The position numbers were made by a program, and so were the translations under genes. A DNA stretch of 64,000 bases from Nymphaea colorata. Lineage: Eukaryota > Streptophyta > Magnoliopsida > Nymphaeales > Nymphaeaceae. Below, piece by piece: positions 48,721 to 62,155 of this stretch (within the stretch, counting starts at the first letter, position 1; every line of letters starts with the position of its first letter). The stretch spans positions 15,672,106 through 15,736,105 of the forward strand of contig NC_045141.1 of the NCBI RefSeq assembly GCF_008831285.2, in the 5' to 3' direction. Below the pieces are notes generated by a model. That model saw only the letters and a list, made by a program, of their open reading frames with translations, was not told the origin of the DNA and did not search any database.

Positions 48721-49100
48721 CAGGCTTTGGCCTCTCTTACTCTTGAGATATTGAATGGTTTGTAGACATACGTAGGAGCTTATTTCTGCTTGCACACTGC
48801 AAGGTGCACGGGCAGTGAAAGTAAAGTACTTCACAAGATTAAACCTTATAATTCTAATTTTGGGTGAGCTGGGAGAACCATTGCCTAGTAGAGAGCCGAG
48901 GCGCCCACCTAACCCCTTATCCCCATAAAATACAGAACCTGCTTTTGGTGCCGCTGCCCCTCCGCGCTTCAACCTGCGCATCATCGACTTCTCTTTTGCA
49001 GCACAGTAGGTTGGTACCTCTAACACTTAAAATGGAGGCTAGTCGCTTATCAGCCGTCACCTTAAGCAGCTGTGCCACCCCCGAGGGACCGATTAAACCT
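48720..49100 (-). mobile_element. Candidate tRNA-derived SINE
   Basis: On the minus strand, GTGGCACAGCTGCTTAAGG (about 49079-49061) resembles a Pol III A box, and GAGGTACCAACC (49020-49009) resembles a degraded B box about 40 bases later, the spacing of a tRNA-like head. About 290 bases of moderately G+C-rich body follow. Target duplications and a clear tail were not found. An open frame of about 120 codons overlaps it but has no recognised domain. Confidence 0.4.
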
Positions 49101-50340
49101 TGTAATCAAGAGACAAAATTAATGCATGCAATAGCCCTCAGGTTGTGTACATTGTTCATCCTAATCATGTCTGCCTGTAAATTGAGAAAAGCTCAATTAA
49201 TATATAGGTCTTAAAAGTGCATCAAGAGCTTGGTTTGAACATTTTGAGAAATTTGTAGCCAATTTACAGTGCCTCAACGATATAACTCTAAAGACGGATT
49301 TATTGGTTTCGTACTTAAAGAGAAGTACTTGATTAATTGATAAAACTTAGAAAGAAAAGACAGTTTGAAAAATACCTGGAGTTATGCGGGTCGCCTTTCT
49401 GGAAAAGGCTCCTGCACCCAATTAAAAATTAACAATAGCTTATGTATTTTTGTTTTAATAGGAGAAAGAAACATGGAACACTTAAAAGGCTCACCTATAT
49501 AATTGAAGTGGCATAACTTGCAGTCAATGCTGTTGTAAATGGCAAAAGTAAAGTTCCCCTTGTTTTTGTTACATTGAATGAAGGGGCAAGTGGAGACTTG
49601 ATCTTCATTATTTAATCGATCATTAAATTTTAAGGGTTGGTTCCAACTTCCCATCATTCAGGGTCTTATAAGAGTATTTACCTAGGACATTTATGAGTGC
49701 AGTTGGCTCTAGTTAAAATATGTGCAGTGAATCGGATGCGACGTAACTTAATTTCAGCAATGCTGTACTTCAGAAATCGAACTTTCGATGTTCTTCTGTC
49801 TAGCTTCGAATCCTTGAAACGTGATCAGCATAGTTCAGAAACCCTGGCATCACATCCTTAAATTAATCAGTTTCAACGACATAATAGGATTCATAAACTT
49901 TAAAATTCATTTGAAATTTTATGTATAATTTCTGAGCTAACATGCAAGTAAAGGTTCGGGATCATATAGATAACATCTATACAGTTAAAAAAACTGATCA
50001 AAAAATGTTTGGTTCATGAAATATCGATCGCTCTGCACAAAAAATGTGCAGTTACAATGTACAGATCTCTTCTCTGAAACAAGATAGCAGCTGTTACATG
50101 TCTTGCCAACCATCACCCTTCCCTCTAGCTTGTTCATATCTGTAATTAAAAAGTAATCTCTCTCTCTCTCTCTCTCTAGCTGCACCATTTTTAAAGAAGA
50201 CAGCCAATGCAGGGGCTTAACATTTGGATCATTATATTTCATTTAACCCTAGAACAATGAAAATATGTCTTCAAGCAATCCATCTTATTTTAGCATCTAT
50301 ATTTTGATCTGTGTGACTAGCAGCAGTTCAAAGTAACCTA

Positions 50341-50607
50341 AGGAGTCATTTGGCAAATGGAACATTTTGTAAGTATTCCATGAATCTAACTTAAAGATTA
50401 AGACAAATTTATGGACACCTCGTCCTTGTATTATATGAATCTCCTCAAATCTTTGGGGTAAATTCGTGGAACACTTATCAAGTATTCATGCTACCAAACA
50501 ACCTCAAATTGAACATTTGGTAACCAGAATACTGAGAAGAATATATACAAATCTTTGGGACAAATTCATACAACGTTAATACAGTGTTCTTATTATCAAA
50601 TGCACCT
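50341..50607. mobile_element. MITE candidate with CATTTG-type inverted ends
   Basis: The left end AGGAGTCATTTGGCAAATGG and the complement of the right end (AGGTGCATTTGATAATAAG) share an imperfect inverted repeat continuing into GAAC. Internal AAATCTTTGGG and AAATTCRTRBAAC words recur. It is about 267 bp and non-coding. Confidence 0.55.
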
Positions 50608-51122
50608 ATTAAAGGTTCAATATGATTCCCTTAAGATCAGCATCTTTGTTTTTTTGATGTTCGAACGCCTTGATCGAACATATGGATTCAGCTAAGGTTG
50701 GGATATAAGGACTAACTAGAAACGTGAGGCACAAAATTCAGCCATGCTAGGTGAGATGTGCCAGCTGCATCTACCATCAGCGTTACGGGTCACGAGATCA
50801 TTGTAATTTCCCGTTCAACTTAAGCAAACCAAAGTTCTTTATTGAATATAGATGTTGTAAGAAATTGAGTATTTCGTCACTTGGGATGTTGTGCACTTTG
50901 TTAGAAACATGGTATTATACATCTTTCTATTAACAAACTATAGAATACCTGACGTCTTGTTAATTTCGATCGTGATGCATTAATTAGTTCACAATTATAA
51001 ATCAAGATTTACATATTTATCAAGTTTCTGTCCCTTGCAACATGATGAACATAAGTTCAACTGTATATCTCATTCATAATGCCTTCAAGTACCTCATTGA
51101 TCAAATTTTTGTCATATAACTA

Positions 51123-51123
<1 letters not shown>

Positions 51124-51157
<34 letters not shown>
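51124..51157. repeat. (TA)n microsatellite
   Basis: A pure AT/TA dinucleotide run of about 34 bases. Confidence 0.95.
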
Positions 51158-51158
<1 letters not shown>

Positions 51159-51836
51159 CTCAAAGTAGCGACAGACTTCTCTAGACTTTTCCAAGTTGGT
51201 GGTTCTAAGGTGCTGGTAAGATGGCAAATTTTTGACAGCGCCACTTGTCCAAACATGAATATTATTCAAAGCTACTCCTTGAGTCATGTTGATTTTCTGT
51301 GGGCTTTGAACACCAAGTTCCACAATACAGTCTGTCAATTTCTGCTTTATCAAGAACACGGCCAGCGCATGCATCACCTTCAACTTCCAAGAGAAAACAA
51401 ACATGACATGACCCACAACGGCATACGGAAATGTCCGTTCCATCTTCCATACAAAAAATGTTAGGTATGATGTCGACTCAAAAACTTAAAATATATATAA
51501 CCTATATAATATCATCATACACGTAAACTACCTGCTGATTAGAATTCAAGGGTATATATGTGTGTATGTATATGTGAATTATTATTTTCATAGCAACGTA
51601 AGCTAATGAATACAACAACGACACCTTGCCAGAGGTGAAGAATTTGGAAAAGTCGAACGAGACAGTCTTGAGACTCATGAAACATCGAAACGCAGAAACA
51701 TCCTTTTCAAGTATAGATGATTGATCTTTTTTCATTATATCTGTAACAAAAGGTCGGAACGGAGTGAAACTTTTAGAAACTTGAGTACCGACCTATTGGG
51801 CTTGAAGAATACGTCTAGTGTCTGTCTCTTGCTTTA

Positions 51837-51837
<1 letters not shown>

Positions 51838-51877
<40 letters not shown>
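51838..51877. repeat. (GA)n microsatellite
   Basis: A pure GA dinucleotide run of about 40 bases; read on the other strand it gives a spurious Ser-Leu frame. Confidence 0.95.
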
Positions 51878-51880
<3 letters not shown>

Positions 51881-52075
51881 AAAGAACGAAGAGGATAGTA
51901 ACAGAAACTGGGTGATGTAAGTACAAGACAATTAGCAGTTGGAAGGGTGTAGAATATGTCTCGTACAAGAATAGACAAGTCAATTAGGCAAAGAATCCAA
52001 GGAAGGTTGGGATCAAAGCTACTCTTTACAAGTAGTAGCCGATGATTCTCAAACTTGAGCTTTTAACATCAGATG

Positions 52076-52429
52076 TTGGGCTGTGCAACAAGTCGAGCTA
52101 AACTCAAAACTAAAGGTTATAAACAAGTGAGTTCAAGTTACATGAAGTAGACTTAGAATAAACTCAAGTAAACTCGTTTACTCTTTGTTATCGTTTTTTT
52201 GGAAGTTCCAAACTTACAACCAAGAAAAGGGATCAAGTGAAATGGGGAGTTGGCAAACAAGCTTCAACGAATCAAACTTAAGCTAGGACTCGGTCCATCA
52301 AGTCGTCGAGCTCGAACTGACCTTGTACAGCTCCCGATCGGCTCGAGCTTGAGCTGAGAAATATATGGGTCCAGTCAAGTGAAGCTCATCGAGCTGCTGG
52401 AGCTGGACTCAGGCTCGTGTACAACCCTA
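52076..52429. mobile_element. Decayed hAT-like element rich in GAGCTCGA words
   Basis: Left end TTGGGCTGTGCAACAAGTC and right end GGCTCGTGTACAACCCTA are imperfect inverted repeats. The interior carries repeated AACTCAAGT, CGAGCTCGAA and GAGCTTGAGCT words. The type matches degenerate non-autonomous hAT families common in plants; flanking duplications are not clear. Confidence 0.5.
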
Positions 52430-54631
52430 ACATTCAACGTGGGGAGAAAGAGAGAGACAGTTATAAAGAAAGAGAGGAGTGGTCCTAAGCAGGAAGATGA
52501 CGAGGTGATGTACAGGGTGGACTAATAATGAATACCACCAACTTCTTTCTACGCCTCCAACCCCCGCTCTCCACCTACATAGGATTCTTTCATGCCCTTT
52601 ATTGATGAGAGAAGCTGTGGTCCGAGGCAAAAGATACGAATATGATCCTCCAAACACATAAACTATCAACGAACCTATTAACTTCCCGGCTATTTCTAGA
52701 CGCTTTCCGATCCCTCTCTCTCTCTCTCCACACGTTATTTGCGGAAAGAAAGCGACCAACACAAACTGCAAAGAAGAAGTACCAGTCGTCGATCTTAAAA
52801 CTTTTCTATGGAAGCAATAAATGTTTTACTTCAATCCCCAAAGGCCGGTTAACCGAATCGGCACACTAAATTTCTGGAAAAATGTAGCTTTTCATAAGAT
52901 CTGAGTGCTGGTGACAAGTGAAAACGAAGTTTTACTGAACTGCACCGAATTCCTTTTATGGGTCATGCGTGGATCGCCCTCTCCCATTGGCGTAGATGAA
53001 AATCTAGATCGAGCTTCCAGTGAGAGGCCTCCATCGATCTGTTCTTACAGAGACAAGTAAACTTACAGGAAAGAAGCTTATGGTCTCTAAGAATCTCATG
53101 GTTAAAGCTGCAAATTGGCTGCTTTGCGACATAATTGATTTGATTCCTTAGGAAGAACCATGATCATGAATCATTTTTTACTTTTTACCTGCATTCAATG
53201 CCTTGGCTACGTTAGCTGGTCTTCCCTATCACGTAACAGAGAGACGTCACCTGTAATGATAGCTAGCATTTGTTTGGTAGCTAAAAAGGTGGTTGATGTA
53301 GGACTGATAAACGAATTGAAATATTAACTACTTGCAGATATCGAAGATTTGGTGGTCGTCTAAACACGAATTCTAATGAATAATGTCCAATATGTATAAG
53401 GAATCAGCCACATTTCCTCACAGTAGCAACTGTTGTGTATCTGCCATGAAACTTCGTCGGCAAAGAGTCCATAATTCGGGGGGCACTTTGGCTTGGGACA
53501 TTCAAGGGGTTGATTCGTTTCATGCAATAGGCTAGGCCGCTTTTGGTGTAGGAGGAAGATGCCTATGTCTAGTACCGAATGCTCTGCTTTTGATTTTTGG
53601 TACATGAGGTTGACTAGTTCCTCGATAATGCAAAACTCTGAGGTGAAGACCTTTTTGCTCTTCTCTAAAAAAAAAGATGATTACCTTGCTAGGAGGAGTC
53701 TCGCTTTAAAAAGGTGATAATGAGCACCGGACTCATGTCTACCAAGGGTGAGTCACCCGATATCTGACCGGACTCCAGTCCAGTTCAGGCTTAACATTTT
53801 ATATCGTATGAAAAACTATGGATAGACCCGTTGTCGCTTTTCCATCAAAAACAAACACGGGTAAAGGCGCTGAGGCGATGGGAAGAGAAGAAAGGAAACC
53901 ATGGAAACAGAGAAGGGTGAAAAGTAAAAAGGAGAGTAGTGGTAAAAAACAAAGGGAGGAAAAGAAATAAGATATGGGGTTGGATTCACTGTTCCATCGG
54001 GGAGCGGTGAAGCGGGCATGGATTTGGTACGCAGACAGTTTGTCTCGAATTTCCAGTGGTCAAAGGGCGCGCAGGTATAGAGAAGAAAAAGGAAAGCGGC
54101 AGAGATTTTTCGTCCCAAGGGTTTAAACAGTGCTTTTTGTGGTACCACTTTCGTGTCCCATTATGATTCATAATAAATGTCACCACGTTGGGATCACCAA
54201 ATCTCTTTAAAATATCAATAATAAGAGAGAAGGAATGTGACATTGTGGTCTGGAGATGCATGGCTTCGGAGTTTGGACGTATAAAACGAGCTCGTACACC
54301 GTGAAAGAGATTTTATTTTGTTTTTTTTTTTTATCTTTTTAATCTCTCTCTAAAAGGCGATCCACTCTCACATTTTGATTTTTGATCGCAACCACACTAC
54401 GTCCGCATGTGTGGGCAGTTGCCCACACAAATCCAAATAGCCACGCATATGTGAGGAAGCACACGACATTCTCCTTTTCTTTGTGTTTATTTATTGAAAT
54501 TTTAATATACACATGTAGGTAAGATCGTTTTGCTTTCTTTAATTACCATTTCTAGCACCTCCTCATGATGGTTTGTACTGAAACAGACCCATCACCATGT
54601 TTTTAAGGGGTTGGTATAATAGAATCGAGCC

Positions 54632-54793
54632 CCGAGCGTAGCCACATGGTGACTGGTGTGGGCAACTGCCCGCACCAGTTTTTTTTTTAAAAATTTATTT
54701 TTAAATGAAAATCTTAAATACTTATCCTTGTAAGTGTCGCATCATATTTGAATATTTTTAAACAAATGTCCTTCCAGCCAATTTTTTTTGGCT
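54632..54793. mobile_element. Diverged copy of the hAT-type MITE at 41.1 kb
   Basis: It shares the GCCAC left end, the GGTGTGGGCAACTGCCCGCACCAG palindrome region, the AATTTATTTTTAAATG stretch and a TTTTTTTTGGCTC right end with the 41.1-kb element, in the same order. Its terminal repeats have decayed. The palindrome alone recurs near 54410-54428. Confidence 0.7.
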
Positions 54794-55122
54794 CATGGAT
54801 CGAATGGACAACTAATTTTCGGTAATTCAAATGTTTGAAGACCAACTCTCTATGTTCCAAATGAAGGGTAATCGACTCATAAGTTAAAACACAGTCTATT
54901 AAACATAGCTTGCTTGAAACAAACCAATTATTATATCTTGTGGTTGAAAGATGTGCAGTTCCTCTTAGAACATAATACTAAGACGCACAAAAAAAAAATA
55001 TTAATGGGATCCAATTTTGAGGTTCAATCAAGAAAAACCATATTCCCGATTCAAATCCGAGTAATTTTTTCTTTTACTAAAAGAAAAATTGTTGAAAAAT
55101 ATCTGAAGCCCCAACTTTCGGT

Positions 55123-55156
<34 letters not shown>
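55123..55156. repeat. (CT)n microsatellite
   Basis: A CT run of about 34 bases; a GA run of similar length follows 130 bases later, so the two are complementary in one strand. Confidence 0.95.
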
Positions 55157-55162
<6 letters not shown>

Positions 55163-55289
55163 AACCATATTAATGGCAACAAAAAAACAAAAAAAGGTGT
55201 GGGCCACTTCTTATTTCTCTTTTGTTTTGTTTAAGTTAGAGAAAGAGAGAGTCCACCAGCCCAGTATCTGTACGGACAGGGGCAATTTA

Positions 55290-55323
55290 GAGAGAGAGAG
55301 AGAGAGAGAGAGAAGAGAGAGAG
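55290..55323. repeat. (GA)n microsatellite
   Basis: A GA run of about 34 bases with one interruption, complementary to the CT run at 55123-55156. Confidence 0.95.
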
Positions 55324-55566
55324 GGGGAAGGGCAATGAATATACTGCAATGAGTTTGTATGTGAGGCTTATAAGTCCGACCAGCTATACTACACCTTTCG
55401 GTTGAAAGAGAATAGGGAATGGGCATGGATGGGTGGTCGGACCCACTGTCATTCTTTTCTTATCCCTTGCTGCATACAACCTCTTCTAGACTTGTCATCG
55501 AACCAAGTTTCACACCTAAGTAGCTATGATCAGGCAAGCAGACCATGTTTAGCAGCTTGACCAATC

Positions 55567-55658
55567 GAATACATTGGGAGAAAATGTCTGGAGCGTGCAT
55601 CTAGGATTTTTTGAATACATTGGGAGAAAATGTCTGGAGCGTGCATCTAGGATTTTTT
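55567..55658. repeat. 46-bp perfect tandem duplication
   Basis: Two 46-bp units, starting GAATACATTGGGAGAAAATG at 55567 and 55613, appear identical, indicating a recent duplication. Confidence 0.93.
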
Positions 55659-56836
55659 GAGTTTGATTCATTCTGTTCAAGAAGGGGTTGCTACAGTAAG
55701 TAATTACTTTTTGGGGTGTTTGACAACAAGAACAATAGCAAACTCTTCTATGAATACGTTTCAATCAAAGATTTGAGTAGTAACATGTTGTTTCATGAAT
55801 CAACTTTACACTTCATTTTTTTTTTCCATTGGCAAACAACCCTTTTGGAAATAGATAACGCACAAGGGATTTTGTTGGTTGTGGTATCCCTTCTACTCGA
55901 GAATTTTGGCTTGAAACTTTTCAAAAACCCTAAAATCTATTTGGGGTGTTCTGTTTTCTCAGTTGCCATTTTAGAGACTTCTGGGTTCGTATTTCTTCTC
56001 ATTTCTTTTAGTACAAGCAAATATTCCTCAAACTGAGCAGATGAGAAATGTGGATTAGAAGCTTCCTAGATTTTATTTTAATCTTGAAGAGCCATCAACA
56101 TTGAGTCTAAGTTTGAGTCCAACAAAAGAGCTGAAGCCCTCACCTTTCTTCCAACCCCTTAAGATACCAGACTTGTTTACAACGTTTCAAGGTAATACAT
56201 CTGCTATGCTTCAACTTGCATATCAATGACCCCACTTTTAAAGCACAGAAAGTTGATGTCCTAAGAGCTCAAAATGGGTACTGACCACCTACTGGCCTTT
56301 GTTCCGTTTGTTACACCAACCTCCTCATGAGTGGTATATGCATTAGATCACTTGCTTTACAGCACTTTGTGAGCGAGACCACTTCTCAGACAATTACTAT
56401 GGAGAATCCCTAATAAAAGGCTGTTTGGAGATAGGTTCCCCACCATTTATTTCAAGCGAACAAGATATACCACTGGGAGGAGTTGGCTCGTAATGCTTTT
56501 ATTAAGAATTTAGAAAAGAATAAGATGTCAAGTAAAGCCAGACCGCCTCCTATTATTTTGATGGGCACATCAACTTTCTATTAGCATCGTATACCAATTT
56601 TGCATACAAAACACAGCATTCTCCAAGGACTTAAAAATCATGCAAGGCTCTCCTACTAACAAGAAGATCATGACAAAGTACATTCTTATAAAATCTGAAC
56701 TGCCCTTAGAATCGCTGAGGCCCTATAGTGTTTGAATTGGCAACACACAATAAATAATGACAAAAAAAAAAAGCACTGCTTTTACATACTTTCGGAGGAA
56801 CCACTTCTCTCATTTATGAGCACACTAGAATTGAAG

Positions 56837-56839
<3 letters not shown>

Positions 56840-56906
<67 letters not shown>
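56840..56906. repeat. (TA)n microsatellite
   Basis: A pure TA array of about 66 bases, open on both strands as Tyr-Ile repeats. Confidence 0.95.
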
Positions 56907-56909
<3 letters not shown>

Positions 56910-58851
56910 CTGATAGTAATTGCTTGTATTGAAGACAGGGTTTCACATGAATATTTATTATGTTCAACCACAATTTTATTTCTGCCTTTCAAATCTTACG
57001 CCTTTATTAATGGAGCGTGGACAACCAACCAGAGACGAGTTATGGGCTCACAAATTGTCTCCGCGACGGGCGCTCCCGCGACCATCGTTGTGGTACGCGC
57101 GTCCCTGAAAACGAGGGGCCCAGGGGCGTCCACCTCTAGATAATGACACACACGGCCCTCGAAACATCTGGGAATTGCTAAAAGCGAAAGCCAGGAAAGG
57201 GAATAACAAAAAGTAACAACCTGTAAAAGGAAAAAGAACGGAAAACAATGGTAGGTCAACAGAAAATCGTATTTTCGGGTTTCGTTAATTTAATACGAAG
57301 AAAGGGCCATGCTGGTCGGGCAGTACGGATTGGTTGTCCGTGACACGCAATCTAACAAAAGCAGGTCGATTCCCTCTCTTTTCTCCGCTTTTTCTTTTCC
57401 CGAATTTATCTTTTTTCTTTTTTCCTTAGCAACAAAAAAATATTTGCTTTTTTAAGTGCTTCGAAAAAAGACGCCGGTTACATAAATATTTTCTTAAAAT
57501 TTCTTTTGTTGCTTCGCAAACACGTCTCTACTTTAACTGCGACCGTGATGTCGAATGTGTGACGATATGTGAAAATAATGCGATCGGCAATCACAATTAA
57601 TTCTAAATATGTGAACATCAGGTAAAACTTGATACCATTAATGGTACATTTCAATTTATTGCATCCGTTGACATCGCTACTAAGACTTGAAGTCTTTTGG
57701 ATATTTTTAGACGAGAGGACTTGTTGGAAGCAGAGATTCGAACTTGAGATTGGAAAAGGAAGATCGTCTTCTTTCGTTTATAATCGTTCCGCAATCAAGT
57801 CCATGGGACGTTCTCAATCCAAGATAAAAAATTTTGTATGAGTTTGTTCTAGCTAGGGTTTAATGGACGTACATTAGAGGGAGAATTAAATCCTAACAAT
57901 CCAACTTAATTGGGGTGCCATATTGGAAAAGGACCTGAAATTTCAGTGTCATTTTGAGCTTCGTCCAATCATAATTGGACAATACAATGTTGGTAGGCAT
58001 GATTAAAAGCATAATGCATCGGATAGCATGTTCTAAGAGGGTAGAGAAATCCTCAAATTATATATATATATATAAGTAACTAGAAGGCTCTCATATGCCA
58101 TCCTTTGATAGGAATTATCTATGTCATTGATTTCAATTAGATGTTGAAGATTAATTTGTAAATATATAAGCTAATTTGTTTTTTTTTTCAAGAGTTAGAG
58201 GAAATGAAAACAACAGGTTTATTTAATTTTTTAATTTTAAAAAAATATTTAAAAATAAGCAATAGAAAAATATCATTAAAAATCTAAAAAAATAAAAAAT
58301 CAAGAAAAATGTATTCAAATATAAAAAAAGATCGTCATCCATATCAACAACACATTTAAAAATAAGAAATTATATATTCAAAATAACATAATAAGCATCC
58401 ATCACAATTTTAAAGTTGAAAATTTTATACAGTCTTAAAGACTTAGAGTCTTAAGAGTTGGAGTTTTATGACTTAAATTACATCACAATTTTATAAGTTC
58501 AAAACATATAGTTATCATCTTTCATGATTTAACGATAATATCTCTCAAATCAATGAATCTTTGGTTATTTTTGATGAAAATAGGTAAAATCTCTCTCTTA
58601 TGTCTTATGTAGTCTTTAAATATAGGAAGGGAGAGAGGGAATGTGTGTTTAAACTTAATTTGTGTTTTAATTTATCATACGATAGGAGCAATACGCAAGC
58701 GTATCACGTACCGCAAGCGTAACGTATAGGTTTCTTTTCGCCCTATATGATACGTATCATATGATATAGATAATATTGCTTACGACTTTTGAAAATACAA
58801 CTCGATTTACATATTTGTAACTTAATCTCCAATGTTTGATCTCCTTAAAGG

Positions 58852-58954
<103 letters not shown>

Positions 58955-59739
58955 AAGCTTCTTTAGGCTTGGCCAATACTTTGGCCTGCTTTAACAACTT
59001 GTTAAACTAAATAATTACTGTAAACAAAAAAGATATAAAAAAGAATCATGCAGACACTTTTTTTCCCTTTTGTTTTTTTTGGTCGACAAGAACAAGCAGT
59101 TCAGCATTGATAAGGCTGACAGTGATATCCATCTAATGATACTAAGAAAAATCTGAAAACCGGCCGTGTAATGTGATTGCTACGTGTAGCATTTACGATC
59201 ACCAGCTTAATTAATCATCAGGAGTGAAGCCAAAAATACATAGTACGGGGCACCGGTAAACTTTTTTTTTTTTTAAATTTTTTTAAAGAAAATCAGCACG
59301 TACAACAAAAAAAAAAAAATTACTCCCAATATAAAAAATTGCCCACACGTTAACCATACATTAAATTAAACCACATACGTGCTCGGAATCCAACTGAGCT
59401 CCTTCATTTCTAAAAAGTCCGAAGACGAAAACATCACCGCTATAGATCTCTAAGGTAACTAATCAACTATAATTGCGTAAGAATGACTATATAACCATTT
59501 CAGAATACCATTTATTGACTATGTAAACCAATGACAACCGCTTCCACTTAGATGATGTAACTGCACCTAATGTGAATTTGAATAGACGCGTTCCACACAC
59601 ACATTTGTTCCATCCTTCTTGTGGTCCATGCAAATCGATATTGTGCTTCACGTGTTTGTATATATAAATATATAATATCAAATAAATTATATATGTATAA
59701 TATATTTTATGTATATATATAAATATTTCATCCAAAAAA

Positions 59740-59765
59740 AATATATATATATATATATATATATA
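59740..59765. repeat. (AT)n microsatellite
   Basis: A short AT run of about 26 bases within a wider AT-rich tract. Confidence 0.9.
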
Positions 59766-62017
59766 AAACGACATGGTACCTAAGCGGAGGATGACGGTCC
59801 CCTACCTAAAGGTATGTGATATGATGGATGGCCCCCTCCCACCTTTTGTTGAGCATTCATGGAAACCAAACCCCGTGGAGACGGTTAAACGTGGTTGTCA
59901 TCTTCTCACATATCTGCCATGCGTATGAGCCCTCAGTTTATTTTTTTTTTTTGGAAAATACGAGAAGATAAATTCAAAAAATCCTCAAATGGTTGAATAT
60001 CTTTTTTTTTTTTTACCTTTTCTTTCAATTTGGAGTTGAACTTGATAAAAATATTTAAAATCGACCATAGCTTTGTGCTCTTTTTCTAGGGATTGAAGGA
60101 TAAGAGGGGTGTTAATGGAATATATTCAGATTAGATATTCCATGCGGAACCACTTTAAGATAGTCATGTGGAAAGGAATTGGAGTCTAATAAAAAAATGA
60201 ATCCGATTCAAATTGGTCCTTGATATGGATGAGTATTTTATTCTACCGTTCAATAACAGAGTGCAAGTTATCGTTTTTTTGCTCATCCCTCTAGAGGATC
60301 ATTATTCGTTTTTCTACTCATCCCTCTAACCGGGGCGAAGCCAAGATTTTCTTCGAGGGCGGGCCGACAATCTGACCTCTCGATGCGGGTAGGGCTAAAC
60401 TGAATTCTAATACGAAAAATATATTATGCAATTAAAAAATATTATTTTTTTCAATGTAAAAGAAAAAAATTTCTTTGGGTTGGGTGGGCCATGGCCTAGG
60501 CCCCCCCTTCCCTTCGCCCTTCTCTAAAGGATCATAATGTGTTTTAAAATGTGACACTTTCATTATGTTTCAATTTGCATATCAATATGCATCATTATGT
60601 GTGTGACACTTTCACTATGTTTCAATTTGCATATGAATATGCATTTATTTTTGAAAAACTTCCAAATCACATGCTACATAATGCGACTCGAAAGAGGCAT
60701 ACCATTAATGCTAGTGACGCTGGACCGTCCATCAAGGAAATGGACGGTCCCGATCACGACGGATGGAGCGACGCCTCTTCGTGTGCCATATGGCGATAAG
60801 ATACGGAAGCATAAATCCGACGCCAACGTCCAAAATTAATACGCAAGAGAACGCGACTCCCTCCCGCCGTTGACACCAGTAAAACAGTAAAAAAATCTGT
60901 CTTTTTCGCAAAAAGTGCTTGCCCTTTTATTAACATGACGAAAACGAACCTGTGTCTCTAACCATTTACAGTTTGGCTCAAGTGGTTAAAAATGAAACTA
61001 TTTAAATCAATCCCCAGGTTTGGTTTAGTAACATTAGTGAATCTACCCTTCATCTGAAAAGTAAGTTCTCCTTTATGCGTCTTTTTATAAACGCTTCGCT
61101 TTTCCACAGAAACTGTAAAATGAAAATATGAAACAAAGTTCGGGCCCCTTCAAAAATGTAAAACGAGTAAGCCGTTTAACATTATTTTTTACAGTTTCTC
61201 CTGTAGTAGACTTCACCCAAAGGGTAACAATCTAATTCCGTGATAAAAAAGAATACTAAATATTTAATAGTTTTAATAAGACCTCATAAATGTAATCTCT
61301 TGGTGGGCTCGATGGCAAAAAAAAATTCTTTTTCTTTCATTTATACGAATATAAGCATCGTGGTTTTTTATAATTTTTAAAAAGCAGAGGGTGCTAAGGT
61401 ATTTTCGCTAGAGTGAAGACAAAAGCCCAGGCGGAAGAAAAAAGGAGTAAAAACTAAAAACCAGTTTGCGTGCGCCTGCTGCTGAATCAAAAATTTCTTC
61501 CGCCGTTCTTTTCCTCTTTTCCTTTTTTTTTTCCCCTCTTTTCCATCGAAGGGGAGACACGTCGTCATTACAGGCAAGAGTTGTGGGGATTTATGTCATT
61601 TAAAGTATCATGCTTGAATTATCATTCTGGTTCTCTCATGGTTTGTGGTTTGCGAGAGAAGGAAAAGAGAGAACAGCGACCTTTTCCTGGCATCTCTCTG
61701 ATCAGTCGTCACCAATTCTTCATTTTTTCTTCCCTTTGCTCTTCATCATTTTCAGAAGGTGATGGTCTATTTCCTCTGCAAGGAGATAGATGGACACATA
61801 GCTTCCGGTCGATAGGCCACAATCAGGCGGAAAGAGAGAGAGAGGGCTGGGGATCCAAGGAAGAGAGCAAAGAGAAGCAAGAAAGGAAGAGCAATAAAGC
61901 TACCCAGTACTCAGAGAGACAACGATGGATGCGTTTTAAGGCTCCTGTACAAGAACCTGCAGCTTTCGTAAGGTAAACATCCTTAGTCACACGCCACCAT
62001 AGAGAGGAGAGGAGACG

Positions 62018-62155
62018 ATGAGAGAGCAGCCATCCTCTTGCATCTGCTTCCTCCTGCTCCTGCTGAGAACCGAGCATGGACTCTCTCTTATTATCTCTAA
62101 CAACTTCGGATCTGGTTTCCCTTCCTTGTTTTCCAGGCAGATCTTCCTCAGATGA
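62018..62155 (+). CDS. Upstream ORF 1 of the BEL1-like gene
   Basis: A 45-codon frame (MREQPSSCICFLLLLLR...) lies in the probable leader of the BEL1-like gene, in a different frame from upstream ORF 2 and overlapping it. It may have no product function; leader uORFs commonly lower main-frame translation. Whether this stretch is transcribed is inferred. Confidence 0.3.
   Translation: MREQPSSCICFLLLLLRTEHGLSLIISNNFGSGFPSLFSRQIFLR

Larger units (their letters stand above)
49200..53300. other. Gene-poor repeat-rich region, first part
   Basis: Short frames without domains. It contains a CT run (50156-50178), a MITE candidate (50341-50607), a TA array (51124-51157), a GA array (51838-51877) and a decayed hAT-like stretch (about 52076-52429). 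Two minus-strand frames at 51120-51450 and 51502-51735 look moderately coding-like but I cannot assign or connect them. Confidence 0.45.

Noticed and set aside
48652..49026. 124-codon minus-strand frame with a Gly/Ala-rich start
   Set aside because: It coincides with the SINE-like segment and has no domain; I treat it as incidental.
61470..61976. 168-codon plus-strand frame upstream of the BEL1-like gene
   Set aside because: Composition is low-complexity (Phe/Ser/Glu/Arg from C+T and A+G tracts), it has no domain, and it lies in probable promoter or leader sequence.
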